NCBI RefSeq assembly: GCF_002482975.1
Contig: NZ_DLHA01000032.1
Location: 521,765-585,764 of the forward strand
Length of the DNA: 64,000 bases
Origin: Flavobacterium sp. UBA7680
GTDB taxonomy: Bacteria > Bacteroidota > Bacteroidia > Flavobacteriales > Flavobacteriaceae
Direction of reading: 5' to 3'
The notes under the pieces are model-generated. The model worked only from the letters and a program-made list of their open reading frames with translations, searched no databases and was not told the DNA's origin. Made by a program: the position numbers and the translations under genes. Numbering within the stretch: position 1 is the first letter of the stretch; each line of letters starts with the position of its first letter. Below are positions 8,916-17,387 of the stretch, one piece after another.

Positions 8916-9332
8916 ATGATACGAATAGAATTTGAAGAACCTAGCATCGAAATCTGTAAATGCTGTAATAATGAAATTGTTAAGCTTACTCGTTTTGTTC
9001 ATAAAGACGAAGATGCATTTGCTCTTTATTATTTAAAATTCACAAAAGGACATGAAGACAAACTTGTTACCGGAATAATTAGTATTGGCGATTGGGAAAC
9101 GGATGATGAACCTAAAAATAGATTTGCTTTTCCATTTAGAATTTGGACTGATGAAACCGATTATCAAGTTGGCTTAATGGACAGAGAAGAATCTCCTTGG
9201 AAACAAGATTTACTCGGTTCTATTTTAGATAGAAAAGAAGCATTAGAACATCCGTGGATTGATGAAGTATTTCATATTACAGATCATATTGTTACAGAAG
9301 ACAAAATAGTAATTGAATATTTTTTCGATTAA
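8916..9332 (+). CDS. small cytosolic protein with CxCC motif
   Basis: The function is not known. It is 138 residues long, acidic, and has no signal peptide or TM segment. An ICKCCNNE motif near residues 13-20 may bind zinc. The core (FALYYLKFTKGHEDKLVTG, then IGDWETDDEP and FAFPFRIW) looks like a compact alpha/beta fold. I believe related proteins occur in many bacteria, but I cannot name the family. Such small acidic proteins are sometimes immunity proteins. No toxin gene is visible beside it, so that remains speculation. It lies 17 bases after the lipoprotein gene. Confidence 0.68.
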   Translation: MIRIEFEEPSIEICKCCNNEIVKLTRFVHKDEDAFALYYLKFTKGHEDKLVTGIISIGDWETDDEPKNRFAFPFRIWTDETDYQVGLMDREESPWKQDLLGSILDRKEALEHPWIDEVFHITDHIVTEDKIVIEYFFD

Positions 9333-9357
9333 TAAAACCACTCCTAAAAAATAATTA

Positions 9358-9951
9358 ATGAGAGAAAACATTCTATTACTTCTTCAAATAATAACGGTAG
9401 ATTTTTTTACAGCCTTTGGTTTATATTCAATTCTATTTCTAATTGTTTCTATTTTTATAAAGAAACCAATTCTGTACAAAATAGATGAAGAAGCCGTTAA
9501 ATTTATTTCTTTGGCTGGCGTAATTTATTTTACAGTCTGGATAATTGGAATTTTTGTTTTTTATGCAGAAAATAATCCAGAAGAAAAAAGCGATATGCTA
9601 AACAGAATGTTTGGGAAATATTGGATTGGATTTTGGTCGCAGCCTATTTTATGGTTCACTATTACACAATTATTGAGACTTAAAAAAGTTAGTAAAAATA
9701 CTTTATTGAGAATACTATTTAGCTTTTTACTTATTGTTTCAATTGAACGATTTATGATTTTTATTATTACTTTACATCGCGATTATTTACCAAGCTCGTG
9801 GACAATGTATCGTGATTTAGATATTTATCCTTCTAACTTTTTTCTTGCATTGTTGATGAAAATTATGGTGTTTTTGCTTTTTGTTGGGATATATTATTTA
9901 GCAAAAAGTCGGTTAGTAAAATTAGTAAGATCTAAAAAATACAATCTTTAA
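9358..9951 (+). CDS. multi-pass membrane protein of unknown function
   Basis: The 197-residue protein has about five hydrophobic helices: near 6-33, 51-70, 92-107, 117-137 and 160-184. Between them are short loops including NNPEEKSDMLNRMFGKYW and HRDYLPSSWTMYRDLDIYP. No active-site motif was recognised. It is downstream of the CxCC protein by 25 bases and five bases upstream of another unknown gene, so it is probably part of one transcript. Composition matches the host more than the 2994-6516 block. Confidence 0.65.
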   Translation: MRENILLLLQIITVDFFTAFGLYSILFLIVSIFIKKPILYKIDEEAVKFISLAGVIYFTVWIIGIFVFYAENNPEEKSDMLNRMFGKYWIGFWSQPILWFTITQLLRLKKVSKNTLLRILFSFLLIVSIERFMIFIITLHRDYLPSSWTMYRDLDIYPSNFFLALLMKIMVFLLFVGIYYLAKSRLVKLVRSKKYNL

Positions 9952-9956
9952 AATTA

Positions 9957-10373
9957 ATGGATTATATAAACAAGAATTTAAATCGGTTAGACAAATATGC
10001 AATTAATACTTTCGAAAGGGTTGGTACGAATTTATCAATTCATTTTGCTGTATCAGAGTTAACTAATTTTATCGAAGAAGGTTTTCAAAATAGAATCCGT
10101 TCACTAAAGTCTGTATTAATAATCACAAATTTATTTTCAGAATCGTTTTATTTTAATAGAAATCAAAAAGAAACCAATATTACTAATCTTGAAAATGATT
10201 ATTTTATTTCAGGATTCAAAAGCATTTCTGAATCTGAAAATTCTATTGAATTGGAAATAATTACATGGAAAAATGATCAGCCTTATATTGAAAATGATGA
10301 TACAGATTTTATTATATGGAAAATTAAAGCCGAATCTTTTCAGTTACAATGGGATCAATTTACTTATTTCTAA
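9957..10373 (+). CDS. small hypothetical protein
   Basis: I do not recognise it. The 138-residue product is soluble, with no signal peptide, TM helix or cysteine. It has a helical N-terminal half (INKNLNRLDKYAINTFERVG) and a beta-rich C-terminal half ending in two aromatic-rich strands. The start follows the membrane-protein stop by five bases, so the two genes are probably co-expressed. It is the last gene of the closely spaced 7137-10373 run; a gap of about 110 bases follows. Confidence 0.6.
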   Translation: MDYINKNLNRLDKYAINTFERVGTNLSIHFAVSELTNFIEEGFQNRIRSLKSVLIITNLFSESFYFNRNQKETNITNLENDYFISGFKSISESENSIELEIITWKNDQPYIENDDTDFIIWKIKAESFQLQWDQFTYF

Positions 10374-10486
10374 ATCTTGAAAACAATACCGAATTTAAAG
10401 TAAATTAAACATATAATCACTTAATTATCAAAAACTAACGCAACCTTTTAACATTAAACGCATCTATTTAATAAAACCGATGCGAA

Positions 10487-11335
10487 ATGAGAAAAATTTT
10501 AACGTTAAGTATTATTGCAGTATTATTTTTTAGCTGTTCTGCAGAGAATTCTGGAGTTGAGACCGTTCCAGAAAATTCGTCAAAAATAAACCTAGCTATC
10601 GGAATCAAAAAAGATGCGGATTTAATTCTTGTATTTAAAACTCTAAATGAATTGCAGTTTGACATTCGGCAGATGAATGGCTTTTTTTACAATTCAAATA
10701 CTTCAGAAAGCGGCGTTAACAATTTAATGAATCTATTAAATAAAAAACCATATATAAAAACCGGCGCTTGGGGCGCTACACCTTATACTGTTTTTTACGA
10801 TCAGGCCGAAAAGAAAACGCTCATTTTAAATAGTTTTTTTGGTATGAATGCTGCCAATCAAACTGATCTGATTAATTTAATTTCTACTTTAAATCTTTCA
10901 GACCGATTAAGCGAAACTAAAGATATTTATTTAAGTATTCCGGAAGGAACTCAAACTTACTGGAAAACCCAAATGATGACGTATCCATTTGTAAAATGGA
11001 CAGAAACTTTTGATCAGGTTTGTTTATCATTTGAAAACGCCAATATAATTTCGGCAAATGTTCCTGATACCGGAAATGTAAATCAAGTAATTCCAATTAA
11101 GGTCAGTTTTGTAATTAGAAATGGCTGTGGTGGTTTTGGCTCTATTACCGAAACAAATTCGGGAAACACAAAAACAATAACTGTAAAAGCCAAATACGAA
11201 GGATGTTACTGCACTCAAAACATTGGAACTGTTGAAACAACTTATAATTTTACCGCAGCGACAACTGGAAGTCACATTATCAAATTTCTACAGCCAAATG
11301 GGGAGTTTTTAACCTATACGATTAATATTCAATAA
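10487..11335 (+). CDS. putative lipoprotein, 282 residues
   Basis: Residues 1-17 are a lipoprotein signal with lipobox FFSC. The mature protein has a mixed N-terminal part (about 30-150). The C-terminal part (about 170-280) looks like an Ig-like beta sandwich, with NGCGGFGS, a CYCTQN pair of cysteines near 237-240, and alternating Thr-rich strands to the end. Cys 209 and Cys 237/239 could form a disulfide outside the cytoplasm. No family was recognised. It stands alone, with spacers of about 110 and 98 bases on either side. Confidence 0.7.
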   Translation: MRKILTLSIIAVLFFSCSAENSGVETVPENSSKINLAIGIKKDADLILVFKTLNELQFDIRQMNGFFYNSNTSESGVNNLMNLLNKKPYIKTGAWGATPYTVFYDQAEKKTLILNSFFGMNAANQTDLINLISTLNLSDRLSETKDIYLSIPEGTQTYWKTQMMTYPFVKWTETFDQVCLSFENANIISANVPDTGNVNQVIPIKVSFVIRNGCGGFGSITETNSGNTKTITVKAKYEGCYCTQNIGTVETTYNFTAATTGSHIIKFLQPNGEFLTYTINIQ

Positions 11336-11433
11336 AACCTTATTTTGATATAATAAAAACTTTTAAAGGTATAGTAAGCGAAAATTGCTGTCTTATATTT
11401 ACAATACTACACCAAACTCTAAAAGATTTTTAT

Positions 11434-11775
11434 ATGCAAAATACCCAAAAAATAACCAAATTATTATCTCAAAAATTCAATTCAAACATCTGTATTCATG
11501 GTAGTTTCTTAAAAAGTAAATATACTTCTATACTTGATGTTAATAACGGAACTAACTTTATTACTTCAGATAATCTAATCTATTCCTTTAAAGATCACGA
11601 GCGTCATCGGTGGCTTACCGTTGTACATTCATTTCACGCAAATGGGAAAGAATATTTTCCAAGCGTTGGTGATCAATATACTTTAGAAAACGGAATACAA
11701 TATAGTTTTACAACCCAAGACGAAATTGTAGAAATGGCGGTTGCGTATTTCAGTAAACATGTTTCGATAAGTTGA
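11434..11775 (+). CDS. small hypothetical protein
   Basis: The 113-residue product is not recognised. It is soluble, has a single Cys (C20), and includes the segments FKDHERHRWLTVVHSFHANG and ENGIQYSFTTQDEIVEMAVAY. These suggest a small alpha/beta domain. There is no signal peptide. A TATATTTA stretch near 11394-11401 resembles a weak -7 box. It is followed by a repeat-rich spacer that separates it from the convergent gluconate genes. Confidence 0.55.
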   Translation: MQNTQKITKLLSQKFNSNICIHGSFLKSKYTSILDVNNGTNFITSDNLIYSFKDHERHRWLTVVHSFHANGKEYFPSVGDQYTLENGIQYSFTTQDEIVEMAVAYFSKHVSIS

Positions 11776-11838
11776 TCCTATTTACAAGAAGAACGTAGGA
11801 GATTTGTTACCAGCTCTAAAAATTGTCGATTATGATTG

Positions 11839-11926
11839 CGGGGCTTCGACTTCGCTCAGCCTGACAAGATTGCGACTTTTTTTTAACGCATTGCTTGTCA
11901 TTTCGAGGAACGAGAAATCCCACTCG
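11839..11926. repeat. intergenic repeat shared with 23401-23531
   Basis: Bases 11842-11865 (core CTTCGACTTCGCTCAGCC) are the exact reverse complement of 23401-23424. The following TTTCGAGGAACGAGAAATCCCACTC is a variant of the arm at 23446-23474. The same repeat family therefore occurs twice in the window. The stretch has no convincing coding frame. Confidence 0.7.
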
Positions 11927-11974
11927 TAAATCGACAAAGATTGGCGATTTAGATTGTGAAATTTATGCATTTTT

Positions 11975-12089
11975 AAACTGGACTGAAGTCCAGCTCTACA
12001 ATATGGATCATTCCTTCGGAATTTTATTCCGTCCAAAAAAAGAGCCAGAGGCTCGGTCTATTTTGTAGAGCTGGACTTCAGTCCAGTTT
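11975..12089. repeat. perfect 27-bp inverted repeat with inner hairpins
   Basis: Bases 11975-12001 and 12063-12089 are perfect reverse complements; the core CTGGACTGAAGTCCAG is itself near-palindromic. Between them lie two smaller dyads (TTCCTTCGGAA... and GAGCCAGAGGCTC). The element lies between convergent genes (11775 and 12151) and may act as a terminator-like or REP/MITE-like palindrome. Confidence 0.8.
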
Positions 12090-12150
12090 AATAACAGCAA
12101 TAATCAATTTTTATGTTTTTAACGTTTCTGATGCAAATTTACATTGGCTC

Positions 12151-13587
12151 TTAAAAATCCTTCAGTAAAGGATATACTTTTTTAAACTTATTGAACGCAG
12201 CTTCATATACATTTTTATGTTTCGTATTAGGAAAATAGTTTTGTCCCGTTTTGTTATCATTTGTAATCTCCTCGCCCAGTGATTTTAAACCTATAAGAAC
12301 AGCTCCCCAGGAAGATCCTTCGATAGTTTGCGAGGTTTCAACCTGCATCTGAAAAATATCAGCAACCATTTGGAGCCAAAGTTCGCTTTTACCAAATCCG
12401 CCGCTGGCCATAACTTTTGTTTCTTTTCTATGTTCGGGATCCGGAATTAAAATTTCTGTAATTTGGAATAATCCAAATAAAATTCCTTCTAAAGTGGCTC
12501 GTACTAAGTGCGCTTGTGTGTGCGTAATCTGCATACCTAAAAGAGTTCCTTGAGCCGAGGCATCCCAAATTGGAGCACGTTCTCCCAATAAATAAGGTAC
12601 AAAAAGCAGTCCATCAGAACCCGCAGGAATTTTTGCGGCTTCTTCAATAAGAACTTCTAAAGATTGTGCTGTCTTTAGCAAAGTTTCTTTCAGCCATTGT
12701 AAAATTATTGCACCATTATTGACAGCACCTAAAGTAAGATATTGATTGTCCATCAAATGATAACACTGCGTGCGCATTTGGTCGTCAAGATACGGTTTGT
12801 CAATAGGCAGTCGAACTGCTCCGCTCGTGCCGATAGTTAAAGCAATACAATTTTTGTTCATGGCGCCTGTTCCCAGATTGGCCAACGCACCGTCGCCACC
12901 GCCAATTATATAAAGAAAATCATCTGAAATTCCTTTGCATTGGTGTGTGACTTTGCAAACTTTAGATAGTTGATGAGGCTTTATGTTTAAGAAATCCAAA
13001 ACTTCCTCATCCCAATCTAAAGTATGAATGTTTAACAATCCGGTTCCGGATGCCATTGAGGTGTCTGTATAATATTCATTGGTCAAATGATGCCAGACAT
13101 ATTCTTTTATACTGATGAATTTATAAGTTTTAGAAAATAGTTCAGAGTCAAATTCTTTGAACCAGGCAATTTTTGTGAAGGGAGAAAAAGGATGAATTGG
13201 TATTCCGGTTTTTTGATAAAAGTGTTTTCCCTGATCTGAATTTTTAAGCTTTTCGGCAATTACCACAGCTCTGTTATCTGCCCATAAAATAGCATCTGTC
13301 AGTGGTTTTCCATTTTCGTCAATTGCAATGACACTTTGCATCGCTGAGCTAAAACTGATAAACTGAGGCTGAATTCCGTTTGTAATCTCGTTAATACATC
13401 CCTTTACGGTTTGCAAAATTTCGTGCGGTTTTTGAACACTCCATTCCGGCTTGGGATGATACATTCTGTACGACTTAACAATTTGTCGAAGCACATTTCC
13501 CTGTTTATCAAAACAAACGGCTTTTGTGGCTGTTGTTCCAATATCAATACCAATATACAATGCTTCCATGTTTTTTATTTGATCCAT
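12151..13587 (-). CDS. gntK: FGGY-family carbohydrate kinase, probable gluconokinase
   Basis: FGGY kinases transfer phosphate from ATP to sugars or sugar acids. The N-terminal phosphate loop is GIDIGTTATKAVCFD at about residues 13-27. The segment ILWADNRA lies near 141-148, and the second ATPase lobe carries IGGGDGALANLGTGA and VMASGGFGKSELWLQM near the C-terminus. The 478-residue length is usual. The gene overlaps the start end of gntP by 13 bases and is read from the same strand, so gluconate as substrate, giving 6-phosphogluconate, is the best inference. Xylulokinase is the main alternative. The start may be Met7 (MEALYIGID), which would remove most of the overlap. Confidence 0.85.
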   Translation of the reverse strand: MDQIKNMEALYIGIDIGTTATKAVCFDKQGNVLRQIVKSYRMYHPKPEWSVQKPHEILQTVKGCINEITNGIQPQFISFSSAMQSVIAIDENGKPLTDAILWADNRAVVIAEKLKNSDQGKHFYQKTGIPIHPFSPFTKIAWFKEFDSELFSKTYKFISIKEYVWHHLTNEYYTDTSMASGTGLLNIHTLDWDEEVLDFLNIKPHQLSKVCKVTHQCKGISDDFLYIIGGGDGALANLGTGAMNKNCIALTIGTSGAVRLPIDKPYLDDQMRTQCYHLMDNQYLTLGAVNNGAIILQWLKETLLKTAQSLEVLIEEAAKIPAGSDGLLFVPYLLGERAPIWDASAQGTLLGMQITHTQAHLVRATLEGILFGLFQITEILIPDPEHRKETKVMASGGFGKSELWLQMVADIFQMQVETSQTIEGSSWGAVLIGLKSLGEEITNDNKTGQNYFPNTKHKNVYEAAFNKFKKVYPLLKDF

Positions 13588-14894
13588 AAATTTAAAAGTA
13601 ATACCCCAATTAATCCCATTACTCCTATAATTGTTTCCATAACCGTCCAGGTTTTAAAAGTGTCTGACACGCTGATACCAAAATATTCCTTAAACATCCA
13701 AAACCCGGTATCGTTTACATGCGAGCACATTAAACTTCCAGCGCCAATAGACAAAACCATTAATTCCGGACTCACACCAGATGCAATCACTAAGGGTTGT
13801 ACAATTCCGGCTGCGGTTAATCCGGCGACTGTCGCAGATCCTAAAGCAATGCGAATAATAGTCGCAATCAGCCAGCCTAAAAATAAAGGTGAAAGAGAAG
13901 ATTTTTCGAAAAAAGTACTTAAATCTGTTCCAATTCCGCTGTCAATTAATACTTGTTTAAAAGCACCGCCGGCAGCAATTATTAAAATGATCATCGTAGC
14001 CGAACTTAAAGCACTACCCGATTTATCCATAATGTCCTGCATTTTTCTTCCGCGTAAAATGCCTAAAGTAAATACAGCAAAAAGTATTGCAATCAACATT
14101 GAAGTCAGCGGATTTCCAATAAAAAGCAAAACAGTACATAACGCACTTTCTTTGGGCAATACTAATTCACTGAACGTAGCTGTCGCCATTAAAAAAACTG
14201 GAACTAATGCCGTTACAATGCTAATTGCAAACGAAGGCATTTCTGATTCTGTGAAAGTTTTGCTGTCAAATAATCCTTTTGGGGGAAAGGCATTTATTTT
14301 TTTTATAAATTCAGGAAAGATGATTCCGGCCATGAAAAGTGCCGGAAGCGCAACTATAAGTCCGTAAAGAAGTGTTTTGCCAATATTGGCTTTAAAAATA
14401 ACCGCAATTGCTGTTGGCCCCGGATGTGGAGGCAAAAAACCATGCGTAATAGAAAGTGCCGATGCCATAGCAATTCCCAAATAAATGATAGGTTGTTTAG
14501 TGCTTTTGGCTACGGCAAAAACCATTGGAATCAAAATTATAAACCCTGCATTGTAGAACATCGAAATTCCAACAGAGAATCCGGTTATGACCATTGCCCA
14601 TTTAATATACTGAATACCAAAAGACTGAATCATGACAGAACTGATTCGCTGTGCAGCGCCACTATCAGAAAGTAAATTTCCTAAAATAACGCCAAAAGCA
14701 ATAATTAAAATTAAAGAACCTAACGTACTTCCTATTCCCTGCTGTATCGAATTGATTAAATCCGGAAAAGGCATTTGCTTAAAAATGCCGACAAAGAAAG
14801 CGGCAACAATTAAGGAAATAAAGGCATTGAGTTTGACAACGGAAATTAGAATCAATAATAAGAGAATCCCTGCAATAAGAATCAGTAGCGACAT
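13575..14894 (-). CDS. gntP: gluconate:H+ symporter, GntP family
   Basis: This is a 439-residue, highly hydrophobic permease of the GntP family, which imports gluconate with protons through the inner membrane. About 12 membrane helices are visible. Family-type segments include SGAAQRISSVMIQSFG near 77-92, HPGPTAIAVIF near 157-167, and near the C-terminus CSHVNDTGFWMFKEYFG, a strongly conserved GntP signature. It is the first gene of the leftward pair with gntK. The divergent gene at 15239 encodes a secreted lactonase-like protein, which would supply gluconate from gluconolactone. No local regulator of the pair is seen. Confidence 0.92.
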   Translation of the reverse strand: MSLLILIAGILLLLILISVVKLNAFISLIVAAFFVGIFKQMPFPDLINSIQQGIGSTLGSLILIIAFGVILGNLLSDSGAAQRISSVMIQSFGIQYIKWAMVITGFSVGISMFYNAGFIILIPMVFAVAKSTKQPIIYLGIAMASALSITHGFLPPHPGPTAIAVIFKANIGKTLLYGLIVALPALFMAGIIFPEFIKKINAFPPKGLFDSKTFTESEMPSFAISIVTALVPVFLMATATFSELVLPKESALCTVLLFIGNPLTSMLIAILFAVFTLGILRGRKMQDIMDKSGSALSSATMIILIIAAGGAFKQVLIDSGIGTDLSTFFEKSSLSPLFLGWLIATIIRIALGSATVAGLTAAGIVQPLVIASGVSPELMVLSIGAGSLMCSHVNDTGFWMFKEYFGISVSDTFKTWTVMETIIGVMGLIGVLLLNLWIK

Positions 14895-15019
14895 AATTTA
14901 TTGATTAAGTGTTTTTTGAATTTGTCTCGTAAAAATATTACTTTCTACACGTAAAAAGGCGCCATTTCAAATTTAATATGTTAAACTTACTTAGGGAAAT
15001 CATGAAAAAGATACCTTCT

Positions 15020-15120
15020 GGCCTAGCCCCGATCGAAACGGCATCTCCCGATTTAGAAAAACAAGGCTTTTTAGCCGTAGTTTTTGTTTATCGGGAATAT
15101 AGTGGAGAGCGGGACAAAAA
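15020..15120 (+). ncRNA. Flavo-1-like structured RNA element
   Basis: The element begins GGCCTAGCCCCGATCGAAAC and ends near ATATAGTGGAGAGCGGGAC. In between, CCCGAT (15047-15052) pairs with ATCGGG (15090-15095), closing an inner hairpin AAAAACAAGGCT/AGCCGTAGTTTTT. This 5'/3' signature recurs in flavobacterial intergenic regions, and from memory corresponds to the Flavo-1 RNA motif; I could not check it. It sits between divergent gntP and the lactonase gene, 118 bases before the latter. It could be part of that gene's 5' leader or an independent small RNA. The rest of 14905-15238 shows no gene. Confidence 0.5.
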
Positions 15121-15238
15121 GTTCTTTTGAAAACGGAATTTCTGCTCCTCAAAAGAATCTTAACCCAACTTTGCAGAATATCAGAAATAAAAACTACTTT
15201 TAAAAACGCTTCAAAAGCAACTTTTAAACCTTTTTATA

Positions 15239-16153
15239 ATGCTCCAACTTAAAATAAAATCACAACTTATATTTGTTATTACTTTAACTATTACAAATTT
15301 TATATACGCTCAGACAAAAGAAAAAAGCTATAATTTAATAGCAAAAGGCGCAGTTCTCACAAAACTATCAGATCAATTCAGTTTTACGGAAGGCCCTGCA
15401 GTGGATAAGAAAGGAAATATTTATTTTACGGATCAGCCTAATAATAGAATCATGAAATGGTCGGTTAATGGCGAACTTTCTGTTTTTATGGAAAATTCTG
15501 GAAGGGCTAACGGTTTATATTTTGATCACGAAGGTAATCTTTTGGCTTGCGCCGATGAAAAAAATGAGCTTTGGAAAATAGACAAGAACAAAAATTATAC
15601 TGTATTACTAAACAACTTCGAAGGAAAAAGGCTGAACGGTCCCAATGATCTTTGGGTTGATCCAAAAGGCGGTATCTATTTTACAGATCCTTTTTACCAA
15701 AGGGATTACTGGAAACATACCTCCAAAGAAATTGAGAAAGAATGTGTTTACTATATATCTCCAGATAAATCCAAAATTATAAACGTTGGGGATGACCTTG
15801 TAAAACCTAATGGCATTATTGGAACTTCGAATGGAAAAACCTTATACGTAGCGGATATAGGAGCAAATAAAACGTACTCTTATGCAATCGAAAGTAACGG
15901 TTCTTTAGGCAAAAAAACGCTGTTTACCGAATCAGGTTCAGATGGAATGACAATAGACGAATCCGGAAATATTTACTTATGCGGAAAAGGAGTTACCATA
16001 TTCAATCCGCAAGGAGAAAAAATAACCCATATTGATGTTCCTGAACCATGGACCGCTAATGTTTGTTTTGGAGGAAAAAAATTTAAAACATTATTTATTA
16101 CTGCCGGTAAAAGTGTTTATACGATAGAAATGAACGTTCGGGGAATGAAATAA
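15239..16153 (+). CDS. exported SMP-30/gluconolactonase/LRE-family protein
   Basis: A signal peptide (about residues 1-24, ending IYA-QT) sends this 304-residue protein to the periplasm. The mature part is a six-bladed beta-propeller of the SMP-30 family, with FTEGPAVDKKGNIYFTDQPN near residues 43-62 (the Glu of FTEGP is a usual metal ligand), NGPNDLWVDPKGGIYFTDP near 136-154, KPNGIIGT near 184 and DGMTIDESGNIYLCG near 238. These blades carry the Asn/Asp metal ligands of lactonases. Hydrolysis of sugar lactones such as gluconolactone fits the divergent gluconate permease and kinase. The exact substrate is an inference. Confidence 0.85.
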   Translation: MLQLKIKSQLIFVITLTITNFIYAQTKEKSYNLIAKGAVLTKLSDQFSFTEGPAVDKKGNIYFTDQPNNRIMKWSVNGELSVFMENSGRANGLYFDHEGNLLACADEKNELWKIDKNKNYTVLLNNFEGKRLNGPNDLWVDPKGGIYFTDPFYQRDYWKHTSKEIEKECVYYISPDKSKIINVGDDLVKPNGIIGTSNGKTLYVADIGANKTYSYAIESNGSLGKKTLFTESGSDGMTIDESGNIYLCGKGVTIFNPQGEKITHIDVPEPWTANVCFGGKKFKTLFITAGKSVYTIEMNVRGMK

Positions 16154-16434
16154 TCGATAAATCATCGTTCCTATTTCTTTTGTTTATTTTTAGCACTTTC
16201 TAAAATTTTGATTGAAATTTTATTCGCAAATGAGAAATCAGACTTTTTTTTGAATCAAAAAACTTCAAAACCATCTTAATTTGATTCGAATTTAGTTTGA
16301 ATTTTGCTTAAAATGAAATTTTACAAAAATACAAAACCTTTCGGAACATCTTATTTTACTGCTATTTTAATTCTCTCTATGATTGAATAAGAAAATATTA
16401 TGATAAAAATATTTCATTATTAGAAAATCCGCCA

Positions 16435-16467
16435 TACATTTGCCTAACAGTGTTAAACAATTTAATA
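16435..16467 (+). promoter_or_regulatory. -7 box TACATTTG with operator-like dyad before tetR
   Basis: TACATTTG (16435-16442) fits the Bacteroidota -7 consensus. Two bases on is TAACAGTGTTA (16445-16455), an 11-base near-palindrome, followed by the AATTTAATA tail. The same dyad and tail recur four times before the efflux genes (17091-17309). The natural reading is that the TetR protein represses its own promoter here. The rest of 16154-16434 is AT-rich spacer. Confidence 0.65.
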
Positions 16468-16477
16468 CTCGAATATA

Positions 16478-17071
16478 ATGGCTAGCAAAGATCGAATTTT
16501 AAGACAAAAAGAAGAGACAAGGAATAATATCCTTGGGGCTGCTTATGATATCGTAAAAGATGAAGGCTGGAATGGTTTGAGTATGCGTAAAATTGCCGAC
16601 AGAATCGAATATACTGCTCCTATTATTTATGAATACTTTTCGAATAAAGAAGCAATACTTGAAGAATTGACAGGTAAAGGTTTTATTAAACTGACTAAAG
16701 AACTACAAGTTGCAATAGATAAGTTTGAAAAACCGGAAGATCAATTAGAAGCCATGTGGATGACTTACTGGGACTTCGCTTTTACAAATACTGAAATGTA
16801 CCAACTAATGTTTGGTGTTCAAATGACCTGCTGCGCACAGCGATGTTCGGCTCAAGAGGGACCTTACAAATTATTCACCGGAGTTATTGCTGATGTAATG
16901 AAAGACAGCAATCCGAGCGAAGATATCATTAAACAAAAATATTTTACTTTCTTTTCTGTTATTCATGGTTTAATCGCCATCAACATCATTAACAAAAGTG
17001 ATATTTTAGAAACAATAAATGCTCAAATTTTGAAAGATGCCATTGGCGGTATCATCAAATCAATACAATAG
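16478..17071 (+). CDS. TetR/AcrR-family transcriptional regulator of the efflux operon
   Basis: The 197-residue protein has a standard TetR DNA-binding domain at about residues 11-57, with the helix-turn-helix MRKIADRIEYTAPIIYEYFS. A ligand-binding C-terminal domain follows. A cysteine cluster (CC at 112-113, C116) lies in the ligand domain and might sense thiol-reactive compounds or metal; this is speculation. The gene precedes the MFP-RND-TolC operon by about 320 bases. Operator-like dyads flank it on both sides, so it most likely represses itself and the pump. Confidence 0.9.
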   Translation: MASKDRILRQKEETRNNILGAAYDIVKDEGWNGLSMRKIADRIEYTAPIIYEYFSNKEAILEELTGKGFIKLTKELQVAIDKFEKPEDQLEAMWMTYWDFAFTNTEMYQLMFGVQMTCCAQRCSAQEGPYKLFTGVIADVMKDSNPSEDIIKQKYFTFFSVIHGLIAINIINKSDILETINAQILKDAIGGIIKSIQ

Positions 17072-17090
17072 ATTTTTTTTTCAATTTTTA

Positions 17091-17309
17091 CTTAACAGTG
17101 TAAAATAATTTAATTGGATAATATAAAATCCTTTTTTTTATAACCTTAACTTAACACTGTTAGAAAATTTAATAGAATAATAAAAGCTCTTTTTTTAGAC
17201 TTTTACTTAACGCCGTTAAATATTTTAATAATGATTTAAAATAGATTTGAAAAAGCTTAAAGTATGAAAGTTTGCGCACATTTACTTAACAACGTTAGAT
17301 AATTTAATT
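17091..17309 (+). promoter_or_regulatory. array of four repeated operator-like sites before the efflux operon
   Basis: Four copies of CTTAACnnnGTTA-n5-AATTTAAT-type units start at 17091, 17150, 17206 and 17285. They are variants of the dyad found at the tetR promoter. The first three lie in a degenerate tandem unit of about 57 bases that also contains a T-run and an AATAATA stretch. The copy nearest the operon follows CACATTTA, a weak -7-like box. They look like multiple binding sites for the neighbouring TetR regulator, perhaps made by duplication of a promoter-operator segment. Confidence 0.65.
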
Positions 17310-17387
17310 TAATTAGATATGAATCCCGAGAATGTCAGAATACCTAAGAATTTAATCCGAGAAAATGTTCAACCAATTAAAACCAAT

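Noticed and set aside
13411..14367. Long open frame on the plus strand across the gntK/gntP junction (318 codons)
   Set aside because: It is antisense to two well-supported genes, has a low-complexity mirror of a membrane protein, and no family pattern. It is a shadow of gntP codon bias.
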